A DNA stretch of 61,495 bases, from positions 1 through 61,495 of the forward strand of contig CAZNAO010000002.1 in assembly GCA_964571295.1 (NCBI GenBank). Reading direction: 5' to 3'. Source of the stretch: UBA922 sp964571295 (GTDB lineage: Bacteria; Patescibacteriota; Patescibacteriia; Magasanikbacterales; UBA922). How positions within the stretch are numbered: position 1 is the stretch's first letter; the number at the start of each line of letters is the position of its first letter. Below are positions 16,571-24,003 of the stretch, in pieces. Below the pieces are notes generated by a model, which worked only from the letters and a program-made list of their open reading frames with translations, searched no databases and was not told the origin of the DNA. Made by a program: the position numbers and the translations under genes.

Positions 16571-16926
16571 AGAATCATTCGCCCCCATACTTTAGGTGTC
16601 CAACCTGGAGTCTGTGGGTGAAAGTGCGTATTCCCCCAGGGACAGCTCTGGGGGGTTCCCTCCAGAGAAACTCTAGCTGGAGTATAGGCTATGCCGGTGT
16701 CTTGTAACGCACATACAGCAACCGCTGCTCCTGCAAAGTTGAGCGCGAACTCTGTATAACACCGGCAATCATGCAACCGTAGGCGAGCGGAAACATGATC
16801 GAGTTTTGACACTTCCTAGTACGTGTGACGGCTACTGGGAAGTGTCTCTGTCCTGTGGACTTTTAAGAAAAAAAGGGTGAAGGACAACAAAAAACCCTGT
16901 ACCGTTCTGGTGCAGGGTTTTTTGTT
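16571..16926 (+). ncRNA. Structured non-coding RNA candidate, family unknown
   Basis: About 355 nt without a credible ORF, bounded by a promoter (16536-16564) and a strong terminator. It contains successive helices: CTGGAG/CTCCAG (16605-16610 with 16660-16665) enclosing CCCCCAG/CTGGGGG (16633-16654); GCCGGTGT/ACACCGGC (16693-16700 with 16759-16766); AATCATG/CATGAT (16767-16799); and GACACTTCC/GGAAGTGTC (16808-16816 with 16838-16846). GC content is well above the flanking genes. I looked for tmRNA (no tRNA-like ends), RNase P RNA (no P4 signature), SRP RNA and cobalamin riboswitch cores and found none. 6S RNA or a lineage-specific RNA remain possible. Confidence 0.6.
16889..16926 (+). terminator. 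Strong bidirectional terminator
   Basis: AAAAAACCCTG ... GGTGCAGGGTTTTTTG. It ends the structured RNA and, read on the other strand, the convergent rpoD gene. Confidence 0.9.
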
Positions 16927-16939
16927 TCATTCTCAGTCT

Positions 16940-18286
16940 TTAGTAATCACTCAACTTTTCAATCACCTCAAAACTCTTGATCTTCTCAATCGCTTTTGCT
17001 TCAATCTGACGGATACGTTCGCGGGTGACGCCGAATTCCTTACCCACTTCTTCAAGTGTATGTGTAACTCCGTCTTCGAGACCGAAACGCATTTCAAGAA
17101 TTTTCTTTTCACGCGGAGAGAGATCCTGGATCGCTTCGCGAATATAGTCTTTTAGCAATTCAGATCCTGCAGCCGCAGACGGACTAATATTCTTCACATC
17201 TTCGATAAAGTCTGAAAGCGAGGTGTCATCATCGTCATCATCTCCGACCGATGTTTCAAGGGAAACCGTGTCCTGCGAAATCTTGATGATATGTTTGACT
17301 TTCTCGACGTCTTCACCCATTTCTGCTGCAATTTCCTCAGGTGTTCCGTCGCGACCCAAATCCTGTAACAATCGTCGTGACACCTGCTGCAATCGATTGA
17401 TCGTTTCCACCATATGCACCGGGATACGGATAGTGCGTGAATGGTCAGCAAGCGCACGCGTGATCGCTTGTCGAATCCACCATGTCGCGTAGGTCGAAAA
17501 TTTGAATCCTTTTCGATAATCAAATTTCTTAACGGCACGGAAGAGACCAATATTCCCTTCCTGTATAAGATCAAGTAAGGATAATTGTTTTCCTACAAAC
17601 TTCTTTGCAATTGAAACGACGAGACGCAGATTTGCCTCGATCATGCGACGTTCGGCCTCCTTGTCTCCACGTTCCTTGCGTTTTGCAAGCGACATTTCAT
17701 CTTCAGCATTGAGCAAGGGAACTTTTCCTATTTCTCGTAAATACATCTGGATCGAATCCTGTGAGATACTTCCAAGATCAAAATATGATCCTGTGTCCCG
17801 ATCCGGTTGATCCCCCTGAAAACTCCGGAGCATTTCCTTCTTTTTCTCGACCGATTGTTTCCCGCCGAGCAATCCTTCCTGTCCTTCAACCAATGAAATA
17901 CTGCTCTTGTCAAGCAAATTCAAAAAATATTCGTACAGATCGAGATAATGCTCGACTCTTGGAAATTTCAATAGGACTTCTTTTTCAGTGAGAAATCCTC
18001 GATTACGCCCTTTGTTTACAAAATCCTGAACATCTGACGATGTAGGCGGCAATACTAAGTCCTGTGTCTCAGGCCGCCGTTTGAATTGCGGCCTATTCCC
18101 TGTATTGATTTTTTTTTCGTTCTTTTTTCCTCGAAAGAAGCGAGGAGTTTTTTTCTTGTGAGCCCTTGATGATTTAGAGCTCTTGGCACTTCGTGCCCGT
18201 GATGGTGCCGCCTTTTTTGAGGCGGTGGTAAATTTTTTCTTTGCCTTACTCAGCAAAGATTTGGTTGTCGATGGTTTTTTGGCCAT
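16940..18286 (-). CDS. rpoD: Primary sigma-70 factor RpoD
   Basis: 448 aa. The first 60 residues are Lys/Ala/Ser-rich. Region 1.2 begins near S-I-Q-M-Y-L-R-E-I-G; region 2 has the -10-binding block F-S-T-Y-A-T-W-W-I-R-Q-A-I; region 3 follows R-I-P-V-H-M-V-E; region 4 has the -35 helix V-T-R-E-R-I-R-Q-I-E. Region 1.1 is replaced by the basic tail, as in many reduced genomes. The TTGACA/TATAAT-like promoters seen across the window agree with this factor. dnaG lies 76 bp upstream on the same strand, the classic dnaG-rpoD macromolecular-synthesis pairing. Confidence 0.97.
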   Translation of the reverse strand: MAKKPSTTKSLLSKAKKKFTTASKKAAPSRARSAKSSKSSRAHKKKTPRFFRGKKNEKKINTGNRPQFKRRPETQDLVLPPTSSDVQDFVNKGRNRGFLTEKEVLLKFPRVEHYLDLYEYFLNLLDKSSISLVEGQEGLLGGKQSVEKKKEMLRSFQGDQPDRDTGSYFDLGSISQDSIQMYLREIGKVPLLNAEDEMSLAKRKERGDKEAERRMIEANLRLVVSIAKKFVGKQLSLLDLIQEGNIGLFRAVKKFDYRKGFKFSTYATWWIRQAITRALADHSRTIRIPVHMVETINRLQQVSRRLLQDLGRDGTPEEIAAEMGEDVEKVKHIIKISQDTVSLETSVGDDDDDDTSLSDFIEDVKNISPSAAAGSELLKDYIREAIQDLSPREKKILEMRFGLEDGVTHTLEEVGKEFGVTRERIRQIEAKAIEKIKSFEVIEKLSDY

Positions 18287-18362
18287 GCGAACTAAATTAA
18301 ATTACGATACAAAATACATGGAACTCGACACACGGAGTATCTTTTTCCATGTATTTTGTATG

Positions 18363-20162
18363 TTACATAAACTTACTCAACTCCTTTATTAACCGATCTA
18401 CTTCTGCTTGCTCACCTCGTGCTTCTGCTTCCGACAATCTAGCTTGGATAGTGACCCGATTCTCTTTATTCCATTCTGTTTTTATTCGAAGAGCAAGTGT
18501 TTCGACTTCTTTTCCCCGTGTATCGGGCGTAAATTCAGAAAAATCTTTTTCACCGAGCAACATGAGAACCTCCACAGGATTCTCGTGATTTTCCTCTGAA
18601 TATCGATCACGAATGGAGCCAACTTCAATAGGAATAGACTGAGTATAACCTAACTTTATTATTTCGTAAAGATCGGTATGAATCGGTGTGGAAAATGGCC
18701 CGATTGTGAAAAATTGAGTAGGAAGTGAGGTCACGGTTTCTGGAAACGCCAGTATCAACCCAAAAAGTCGATCAAGTAAAATTTCGAGTCGTCCTTTTTG
18801 AATTGATTTTACGCTCGGCTCCGGTTTTTTTTCCACACCAAATGTCTTTTTTTGCCCACTTTTCAAAATGCGCAACATATCTTCACGAAGCACTGATACA
18901 TCCACCTGTAACCGGTGCGACAGCTGCGTTAACCAATGATCACGTTCGACTGCATACGGAATACGTGAAATCTCCTGCAAGAGTTCATTTGCTATTTGTT
19001 GCTTCGCTTTAGGATCAGCGATATTTGCGTGCGCAAAGCTCCGATCAAAATACCAATTCATAATTTCTTTTGCATTCACAACCGCAGCAAACCATGTTTC
19101 TTTGTTCTTCTTGATACATTCATCAGGATCTTTCCCTTGTCCTTCCGGAATTTCGATCACTTTCACATTCATACCTGCTTCGATCAACAGATCAATACCG
19201 CGTTTCGCTGCAGCAACCCCTGCCACATCTCCGTCAAACGACAACGCAATATTATTGGAATAACGCTTAAGGAGTGCGATCTGATGTTCGGTCAATGCGG
19301 TGCCACTGGTCGCGACGACATTGGTCATACCTGCCTGGTGGCACGCGATCACATCCATTTGCCCTTCGACCATGACGATCAGATCTTTCGCTTTGATTTC
19401 ACGCTTTGCTTTATTTAGACCAAACAATACCCGTGATTTGTCATACAACATCGTTTGCGGCGTATTTACATATTTACCTCCCGAATGTTCGGTCTCGACC
19501 AAAACCCGCCCGGTAAACCCGACCACCGTATCATGCGCATCCCATATCGGAAACATGATACGCCCCCGAAACCGATCATAAAACCCGCGCATACTCCTCG
19601 CATCCACCCCTTCTTTTTTGATTGCCAGCCCGCTCGCAAGGATATCATCAATCGCATGGCCTTTTTTCAACAAATATTTCACCAGCAAATCCCATTGATC
19701 CGGTACGAATCCGATCTGCCACGCTTGAATCGTATCCCGACTCAATCCACGATTGATCAGATAGTCCTCTGCCGACTTTGACTGCGGTAATTTGGTCAGA
19801 ATATAGTGGAAAAATTTTGCCGCCTCATGATTGATCGCTTTGATCCTGTTTTTCTGACTGGTCTCAACCGAACTTCCTGTTCGGGACAATTGCACTCCCG
19901 CTTTATCGGCGAGAAATTTGAGTGCATCGCGGAATTCCATTCCTTCAAGTTCCTGGATAAACGAAAAAATATCGCCGCCCTTGCCACACCCGAAGCAGTG
20001 CCAGCTCTGACGTTCGCGATTCACCATAAACGACGGGCTTTTCTCGTGATGTATCGGGCACAAGCCCTTATGATTGATCCCTGCCGGCTTCAATTGAATA
20101 TATTCGGAAATCAAATCAACCACGTCTATTTTTTCTTTTATCTTGGAAATATCGTCGTTCAT
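18363..20162 (-). CDS. dnaG: DNA primase DnaG
   Basis: 599 aa. The zinc ribbon C-P-I-H-H-E-K-S-P-S then W-H-C-F-G-C is at residues 40-63. The catalytic core has Y-D-R-F-R-G-R-I-M-F-P-I and the Toprim acidic motifs V-E-G-Q-M-D-V and S-F-D-G-D-V-A-G. A C-terminal helicase-interaction region of about 150 residues is present. It makes replication primers. It is followed by rpoD on the same strand. Confidence 0.96.
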   Translation of the reverse strand: MNDDISKIKEKIDVVDLISEYIQLKPAGINHKGLCPIHHEKSPSFMVNRERQSWHCFGCGKGGDIFSFIQELEGMEFRDALKFLADKAGVQLSRTGSSVETSQKNRIKAINHEAAKFFHYILTKLPQSKSAEDYLINRGLSRDTIQAWQIGFVPDQWDLLVKYLLKKGHAIDDILASGLAIKKEGVDARSMRGFYDRFRGRIMFPIWDAHDTVVGFTGRVLVETEHSGGKYVNTPQTMLYDKSRVLFGLNKAKREIKAKDLIVMVEGQMDVIACHQAGMTNVVATSGTALTEHQIALLKRYSNNIALSFDGDVAGVAAAKRGIDLLIEAGMNVKVIEIPEGQGKDPDECIKKNKETWFAAVVNAKEIMNWYFDRSFAHANIADPKAKQQIANELLQEISRIPYAVERDHWLTQLSHRLQVDVSVLREDMLRILKSGQKKTFGVEKKPEPSVKSIQKGRLEILLDRLFGLILAFPETVTSLPTQFFTIGPFSTPIHTDLYEIIKLGYTQSIPIEVGSIRDRYSEENHENPVEVLMLLGEKDFSEFTPDTRGKEVETLALRIKTEWNKENRVTIQARLSEAEARGEQAEVDRLIKELSKFM

Positions 20163-20218
20163 ACTACTCTCGAGAGTACTCTATTGTGTACAACTTGGCA
20201 AGATTTTATCCATGACTA

Positions 20219-20246
20219 TTGACTTATACTGTCACCAGCATATACT
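20219..20246 (+). promoter_or_regulatory. Promoter for the small basic protein gene
   Basis: TTGACT (20219-20224), 16-bp spacer, TATACT (20241-20246). A perfect hairpin CCTGGAT-GCA-ATCCAGG lies in the leader at 20290-20306, next to the ribosome-binding site. Confidence 0.6.
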
Positions 20247-20321
20247 TATTGCTTGTGCCTAGTGTTTATGGATGACCTACTCCCCCAACCTGGATGCAAT
20301 CCAGGTAAAGGAAAACCCGTC

Positions 20322-20516
20322 ATGCGTGGTGTCATCGTGAATGGTGTTTCAAAATTGTTCTCTGTCCTGAGTTCTGGTCTGAAGCGTCTCCGTGCCAAGC
20401 GGAATCCTCACCAGAACCCTAGGACCTCTCCCGCCTCCACACAGAAGAAGGTCCGCGAGCGGCACACCCACTCCGCTGCTGCCCGTGACGAGATGGATCT
20501 CATTGATTTCCGCTGA
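20322..20516 (+). CDS. Small basic protein, unknown
   Basis: 64 aa from ATG 20322, which has AAAGGA nine bases upstream; a start at 20268 (82 aa) lacks a Shine-Dalgarno and would translate through the leader hairpin. The protein opens with a short amphipathic or hydrophobic segment (V-I-V-N-G-V-S-K-L-F-S-V-L) and then becomes Arg/Lys/His-rich, ending D-E-M-D-L-I-D-F-R. The gene is GC-rich (37 of 60 bases at 20401-20460), unlike dnaG and pyrH either side. No family recognised. Promoter, hairpin, ribosome site and a terminator give it a complete transcription unit. Confidence 0.5.
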   Translation: MRGVIVNGVSKLFSVLSSGLKRLRAKRNPHQNPRTSPASTQKKVRERHTHSAAARDEMDLIDFR

Positions 20517-20628
20517 CATAGCTCCCCAGTGAGCCTCTTCGTCACGGCCACTACGGCTGTAGTGCCTCGTTCCGACGAGGATCCTTTGTCGCCACATTCG
20601 TGATCCAGGGGGAGGAGCCATCACACGC

Positions 20629-20714
20629 AAACACCGCTCGCATCCCCATTGCCGAACCCGATATCTATCGGATTTAGCAAAAGGAGAACCTACGAGCGGT
20701 GTTTTTGTTTTTAA
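20629..20714 (+). terminator. Long-stem terminator with internal hairpin
   Basis: AAACACCGCTCG (20629-20640) pairs with CGAGCGGTGTTT (20693-20704), with an internal CCGAT-ATCT-ATCGG hairpin, followed by TTGTTTTT. The preceding 100 bases also contain hairpins (ACTACGGC / GCTGTAGT type), so the 3' region of this transcript is structured. It also faces the convergent pyrH gene. Confidence 0.7.
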
Positions 20715-20724
20715 CCTTAACGGA

Positions 20725-21432
20725 TTAAAGTTCAATAAACGGTCGGATTACGGTTCCTCTGAACTTTTTTCCCTCTATAGCCTTCTTCACCTCATTCAGG
20801 TCACTACCTCGAACAATCGAGACGGTCATGCCATACTTTTCCGCGTCCCTGCTCGCGACCGGATCAAACGGAGAATTTTTCCCCGGTTCCCACGCATTCC
20901 CTACAATTTCTTTCCGGTAGGTTTTCCAGTCGATCACTTCGACCTTTTCCGCATCAGGAAATTTGTTCGGGTCCTTGGTATACACATATTCGATGTTCGA
21001 CACATTCACGAGTTCTTTTGCCCCATATGCCCGCGCGAGCAATACCGCATCTGCGTCCGTACTGCATCCAGGCTTCCAGCCGCAGGCGACGATAATCGAT
21101 TTTTTGGTTTTGACCGGTTTGGTCGGATCACTGATTACTTCTTTATGCGCGTATTCACCAAAAAATAACCGTACAAAATTGGCATTAAGCCGCGTAGTCT
21201 CAATGCCGATCAGATCAAGCGTTTTTGCATCTGCTTTGATTACGCTTTTCAACCCTGTTTGATACGTCCGAGCAGTTGCTCCACCGCCAATAACCAAAAT
21301 AAAAGAGGTGCCTTTTTTTACCTCTGATAGAATTAACTGTTTGAATTTTTTGAGAAATTCGATGTTGAATCCGGTCGACGGGATAATAATTGATCCACCG
21401 ATTGAGAGAATTTTGGTTTGTCGTTTCGCCAT
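20725..21432 (-). CDS. pyrH: UMP kinase, archaeal type
   Basis: 235 aa amino-acid-kinase fold. I-L-S-I-G-G-S-I-I starts the protein, V-I-G-G-G-A-T-A-R-T-Y is the phosphate-binding loop, and G-W-K-P-G-C-S-T-D-A-D-A-V matches the archaeal-type UMP kinase branch more than the E. coli type. V-Y-T-K-D-P-N-K-F-P-D-A follows. It phosphorylates UMP to UDP. Archaeal-type PyrH is seen in some Patescibacteria, supporting the host assignment. No obvious Shine-Dalgarno precedes ATG 21432. Confidence 0.88.
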   Translation of the reverse strand: MAKRQTKILSIGGSIIIPSTGFNIEFLKKFKQLILSEVKKGTSFILVIGGGATARTYQTGLKSVIKADAKTLDLIGIETTRLNANFVRLFFGEYAHKEVISDPTKPVKTKKSIIVACGWKPGCSTDADAVLLARAYGAKELVNVSNIEYVYTKDPNKFPDAEKVEVIDWKTYRKEIVGNAWEPGKNSPFDPVASRDAEKYGMTVSIVRGSDLNEVKKAIEGKKFRGTVIRPFIEL

Positions 21433-21541
21433 ACACGATAATGATTAAATTGACTAGCTCGCACTTTAAAACCGCTCGACGTGCGGTAGGCAGTCTTACC
21501 TTTTCCTGCACGATTCGAGCTATATTTTTTCATACATTTCC

Positions 21542-21883
21542 CTATTCTTTGGTAACCACACTTGAGATAATCCAGCTGGTAATACTAAAGAGTAATGCTC
21601 CCCAAAATGCTCCCCAGAACCCGCTTACTTCAAACCCTTTCACGATTGACGATGCAAACCAGAACATGAGCGCATTGATCACCAATGTGAAGAGTCCAAG
21701 TGTAATGATATTCACCGGTAGTGTCAAAATAAGGATCAACGGACGTATGAGCGCATTCACGATTCCAAGCACGATCACCGTAATGATTGCTGAATACCAT
21801 CCACCCAATTTGATCCCCTGGATGACATTGGAGATGAGAAGCAATGCTCCTGCATTGAGTAACAACCGAAGGACGAAAAGCAT
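21542..21883 (-). CDS. Phage holin superfamily IV-like membrane protein (PF04020)
   Basis: 113 aa with about four hydrophobic segments. The N-terminus (L-L-N-A-G-A-L-L-L-I-S-N-V-I-Q-G-I) and the A-L-I-R-P-L-I-L-I-L-T-L-P-V-N-I-I-T-L-G block are characteristic of the small Mycobacterium/holin-IV family of membrane proteins. Function is unknown in general. Its promoter is TTGCGT, 16 bp, TATACT on the minus strand just upstream (around 21909-21936). Confidence 0.85.
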   Translation of the reverse strand: MLFVLRLLLNAGALLLISNVIQGIKLGGWYSAIITVIVLGIVNALIRPLILILTLPVNIITLGLFTLVINALMFWFASSIVKGFEVSGFWGAFWGALLFSITSWIISSVVTKE

Positions 21884-21952
21884 ATGGGATGTTTAAAATA
21901 ATACTGTAAGTATAGCACAAAAGACCGATCACGCAATAGAGAAATCCTGTTA

Positions 21953-21981
21953 TTTACAGAAAAAATATACTCAGGTACACT
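21953..21981 (+). promoter_or_regulatory. Promoter for cysS
   Basis: TTTACA (21953-21958), 17-bp spacer, TACACT (21976-21981), 30 bases before the start codon. Confidence 0.6.
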
Positions 21982-22011
21982 AGAAACGTTCAAAATAATG
22001 ATGCAAAACAT

Positions 22012-23376
22012 ATGCCAGAACTGAAACTATATAATACGCTCACCCGAGAAATTGAAATATTCAAACCGATTGAAAACAAGAAGGTCGGACTCTATACCTG
22101 TGGACCGACGGTATACAATTATCCTCACGTCGGAAACTATCGGGCATATGTCACCGCAGATATTCTTAAACGCGTCCTCATGACTCATGGATACCAAGTG
22201 AACCATGTCATGAACCTTACCGACGTTGACGATAAAACTATTCGTGATTCGCAAAAAGAACATAAAAGTTTAAAAGAATTCACCGAGTACTATACTGAAA
22301 AATTTTACGAGGATTTATCAAAACTTAATATACAGCCCGCGACCATATACACTAAAGCAACGGACCACATCGGAGAAATGGTTGCAATTATTGAAAAACT
22401 TATTGAAAAAGGCTTCGCATACACGGACGACCACGGAAGTGTATATTTTAATGTTCAATCCTGGAAAGACTACGGGCACCTTTCCGGTCTTGACCTACAG
22501 GCATTGAAACATAATGCGGCAGGCCGAATAACAAAAGATAATTACGACAAAGAGAATGCACATGATTTCGCGCTATGGAAGGCATGGGATGAAGCTGACG
22601 GCGAGGTATTTTGGGAAACTTCTCTCGGCAAAGGCCGCCCCGGTTGGCATATTGAATGCTCGGCAATGTCCATGAAACATCTAGGCAACCATTTTGATAT
22701 CCATACCGGTGGCATCGATCTTATTTTTCCACATCACGAGAATGAAATCGCACAGTCAGAATGCTCGACTGGCGAACACTTCGTGAACTATTGGGTTCAT
22801 AATGAATGGCTCTTGGTTGACGGTAAAAAAATGTCGAAATCAGATAAAAATTTCATCACCATACCTGAGCTTATCGAAAAAGAGTATTCCCCACTTGCTT
22901 ACCGCTATTTCTTATTGCAGGCACATTACCGAAAACAGCTCAATTTCACCTGGGAAGCACTTGAAGCTGCAGAAAATGGTATTAGAAATCTATACCGAAC
23001 GATTCAATCACTCGGTTCTGAAGTTGGCAGTACCGATGAAGTATGGTACACGAAATTCCAAGATGCGCTTGCCGATGATTTGAATACACCACAAGCGCTT
23101 GCACTATTCCACGATATGCTCAAATCAGACATACCACCAGCATCAAAACTTGCAACCGCATATGCATGTGACGAAATTCTAGGCTTGGGATTACAGCAAA
23201 TCAAAAATCACTCCGTAGAAATTCCTGCCGCAGTGACCAGACTTCTCGAAGAACGTGCGAATGCTCGCGCGGAAAAAAACTGGTCCGAGAGTGATCGACT
23301 CCGTGATGAGATCAATCGGCTCGGATTTGATATTGACGACACCGCAGACGGGCAGCGCCTCACCACCCGTGCATAA
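22012..23376 (+). CDS. cysS: Cysteinyl-tRNA synthetase
   Basis: 454 aa. Class I signatures: T-C-G-P-T-V-Y-N-Y-P-H-V-G-N (first zinc ligand and HIGH equivalent), W-H-I-E-C-S-A-M (second zinc ligand), H-H-E-N-E-I-A-Q-S-E, and K-M-S-K-S. The C-terminal anticodon-binding part includes R-A-E-K-N-W-S-E-S-D-R-L-R-D-E. It charges tRNA-Cys. A hairpin GCGCACGGATTTCCGTGTGC with a short T run follows at about 23425-23450 and may terminate it. Confidence 0.97.
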   Translation: MPELKLYNTLTREIEIFKPIENKKVGLYTCGPTVYNYPHVGNYRAYVTADILKRVLMTHGYQVNHVMNLTDVDDKTIRDSQKEHKSLKEFTEYYTEKFYEDLSKLNIQPATIYTKATDHIGEMVAIIEKLIEKGFAYTDDHGSVYFNVQSWKDYGHLSGLDLQALKHNAAGRITKDNYDKENAHDFALWKAWDEADGEVFWETSLGKGRPGWHIECSAMSMKHLGNHFDIHTGGIDLIFPHHENEIAQSECSTGEHFVNYWVHNEWLLVDGKKMSKSDKNFITIPELIEKEYSPLAYRYFLLQAHYRKQLNFTWEALEAAENGIRNLYRTIQSLGSEVGSTDEVWYTKFQDALADDLNTPQALALFHDMLKSDIPPASKLATAYACDEILGLGLQQIKNHSVEIPAAVTRLLEERANARAEKNWSESDRLRDEINRLGFDIDDTADGQRLTTRA

Positions 23377-23455
23377 CTTCTTCACATTTTGTAGCGGGCT
23401 GGTTTATTTTTTGCTATACTATACGCGCACGGATTTCCGTGTGCGTTTTCATGCT

Positions 23456-23998
23456 ATGGCAACACCGGACACTTTGAAACAAAATATACCCTCATCTGAA
23501 ATACCCGTAACAGAAGGTGCTTCTTTTCGAGTAGAACAGCAACCAAAACCACAACCTGAAAGCATAGTCCACTCCCCTGAAACGGAAAAGTCATCCGAAA
23601 CTGAATCGCAACCAAAACCACAACCTGAAAATGTAGAATCAGCAATTCAGTCATTGACCCAAAAATTACGCGGCAACAAAAAAAAGAAAACCGAGATCCC
23701 GACCATCAAAGACGAAATTACCCGACGCGTCGAGCGCGTGATGGAAGAAGGATTGGGAGATGCCTACCGCGAATTGACCGTAGTACAGCAACAGGAATTC
23801 AAAATCAAAGGAGAAGAAACGGCGTGGAAAATACGACAACTACTCAAACGCGGACATATCAAGATAAAGGAAATTTTCAAATTGCTCGTGGAATGGCTAC
23901 GCCTCCTACCGGGGATCAATAAATTTTTTATCGAACAAGAAGCAAAGATAAAAGCGGACAAAATTCTGGCACTGAGCAAACATCAACGCTTCGAATAA
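23456..23998 (+). CDS. Hypothetical protein with QPKPQPE repeats, precedes VirD4-like ATPase
   Basis: 180 aa from ATG 23456. Residues 1-70 are low-complexity and include two copies of Q-P-K-P-Q-P-E. The remainder is predicted helical: a basic stretch, then E-E-G-L-G-D-A-Y-R-E-L-T, and a hydrophobic helix L-L-V-E-W-L-R-L-L-P-G-I. It ends 5 bp before the ATPase gene, so the two are co-transcribed and this may be a partner or adaptor. No family recognised. Confidence 0.8.
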   Translation: MATPDTLKQNIPSSEIPVTEGASFRVEQQPKPQPESIVHSPETEKSSETESQPKPQPENVESAIQSLTQKLRGNKKKKTEIPTIKDEITRRVERVMEEGLGDAYRELTVVQQQEFKIKGEETAWKIRQLLKRGHIKIKEIFKLLVEWLRLLPGINKFFIEQEAKIKADKILALSKHQRFE

Positions 23999-24003
23999 TT
24001 CCT

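Noticed and set aside
16558..16812. Minus-strand ORF of 84 codons over the RNA locus
   Set aside because: No ribosome site or family features, and the region is explained better by paired helices.
16571..16926. tmRNA for the structured RNA (a frame GCA CAT ACA ... GTA TAA resembles a short tag)
   Set aside because: There is no 5' GGGGNTG end pairing with a tRNA-like 3' end, no T-arm consensus, and the tag does not end in the usual hydrophobic-Ala-Ala.
21333..21533. Small basic ORF (66 codons) overlapping the start of pyrH
   Set aside because: Its second half is pyrH sequence in another frame; the first 30 codons look ribosomal-protein-like, but I cannot match a family, so not annotated.
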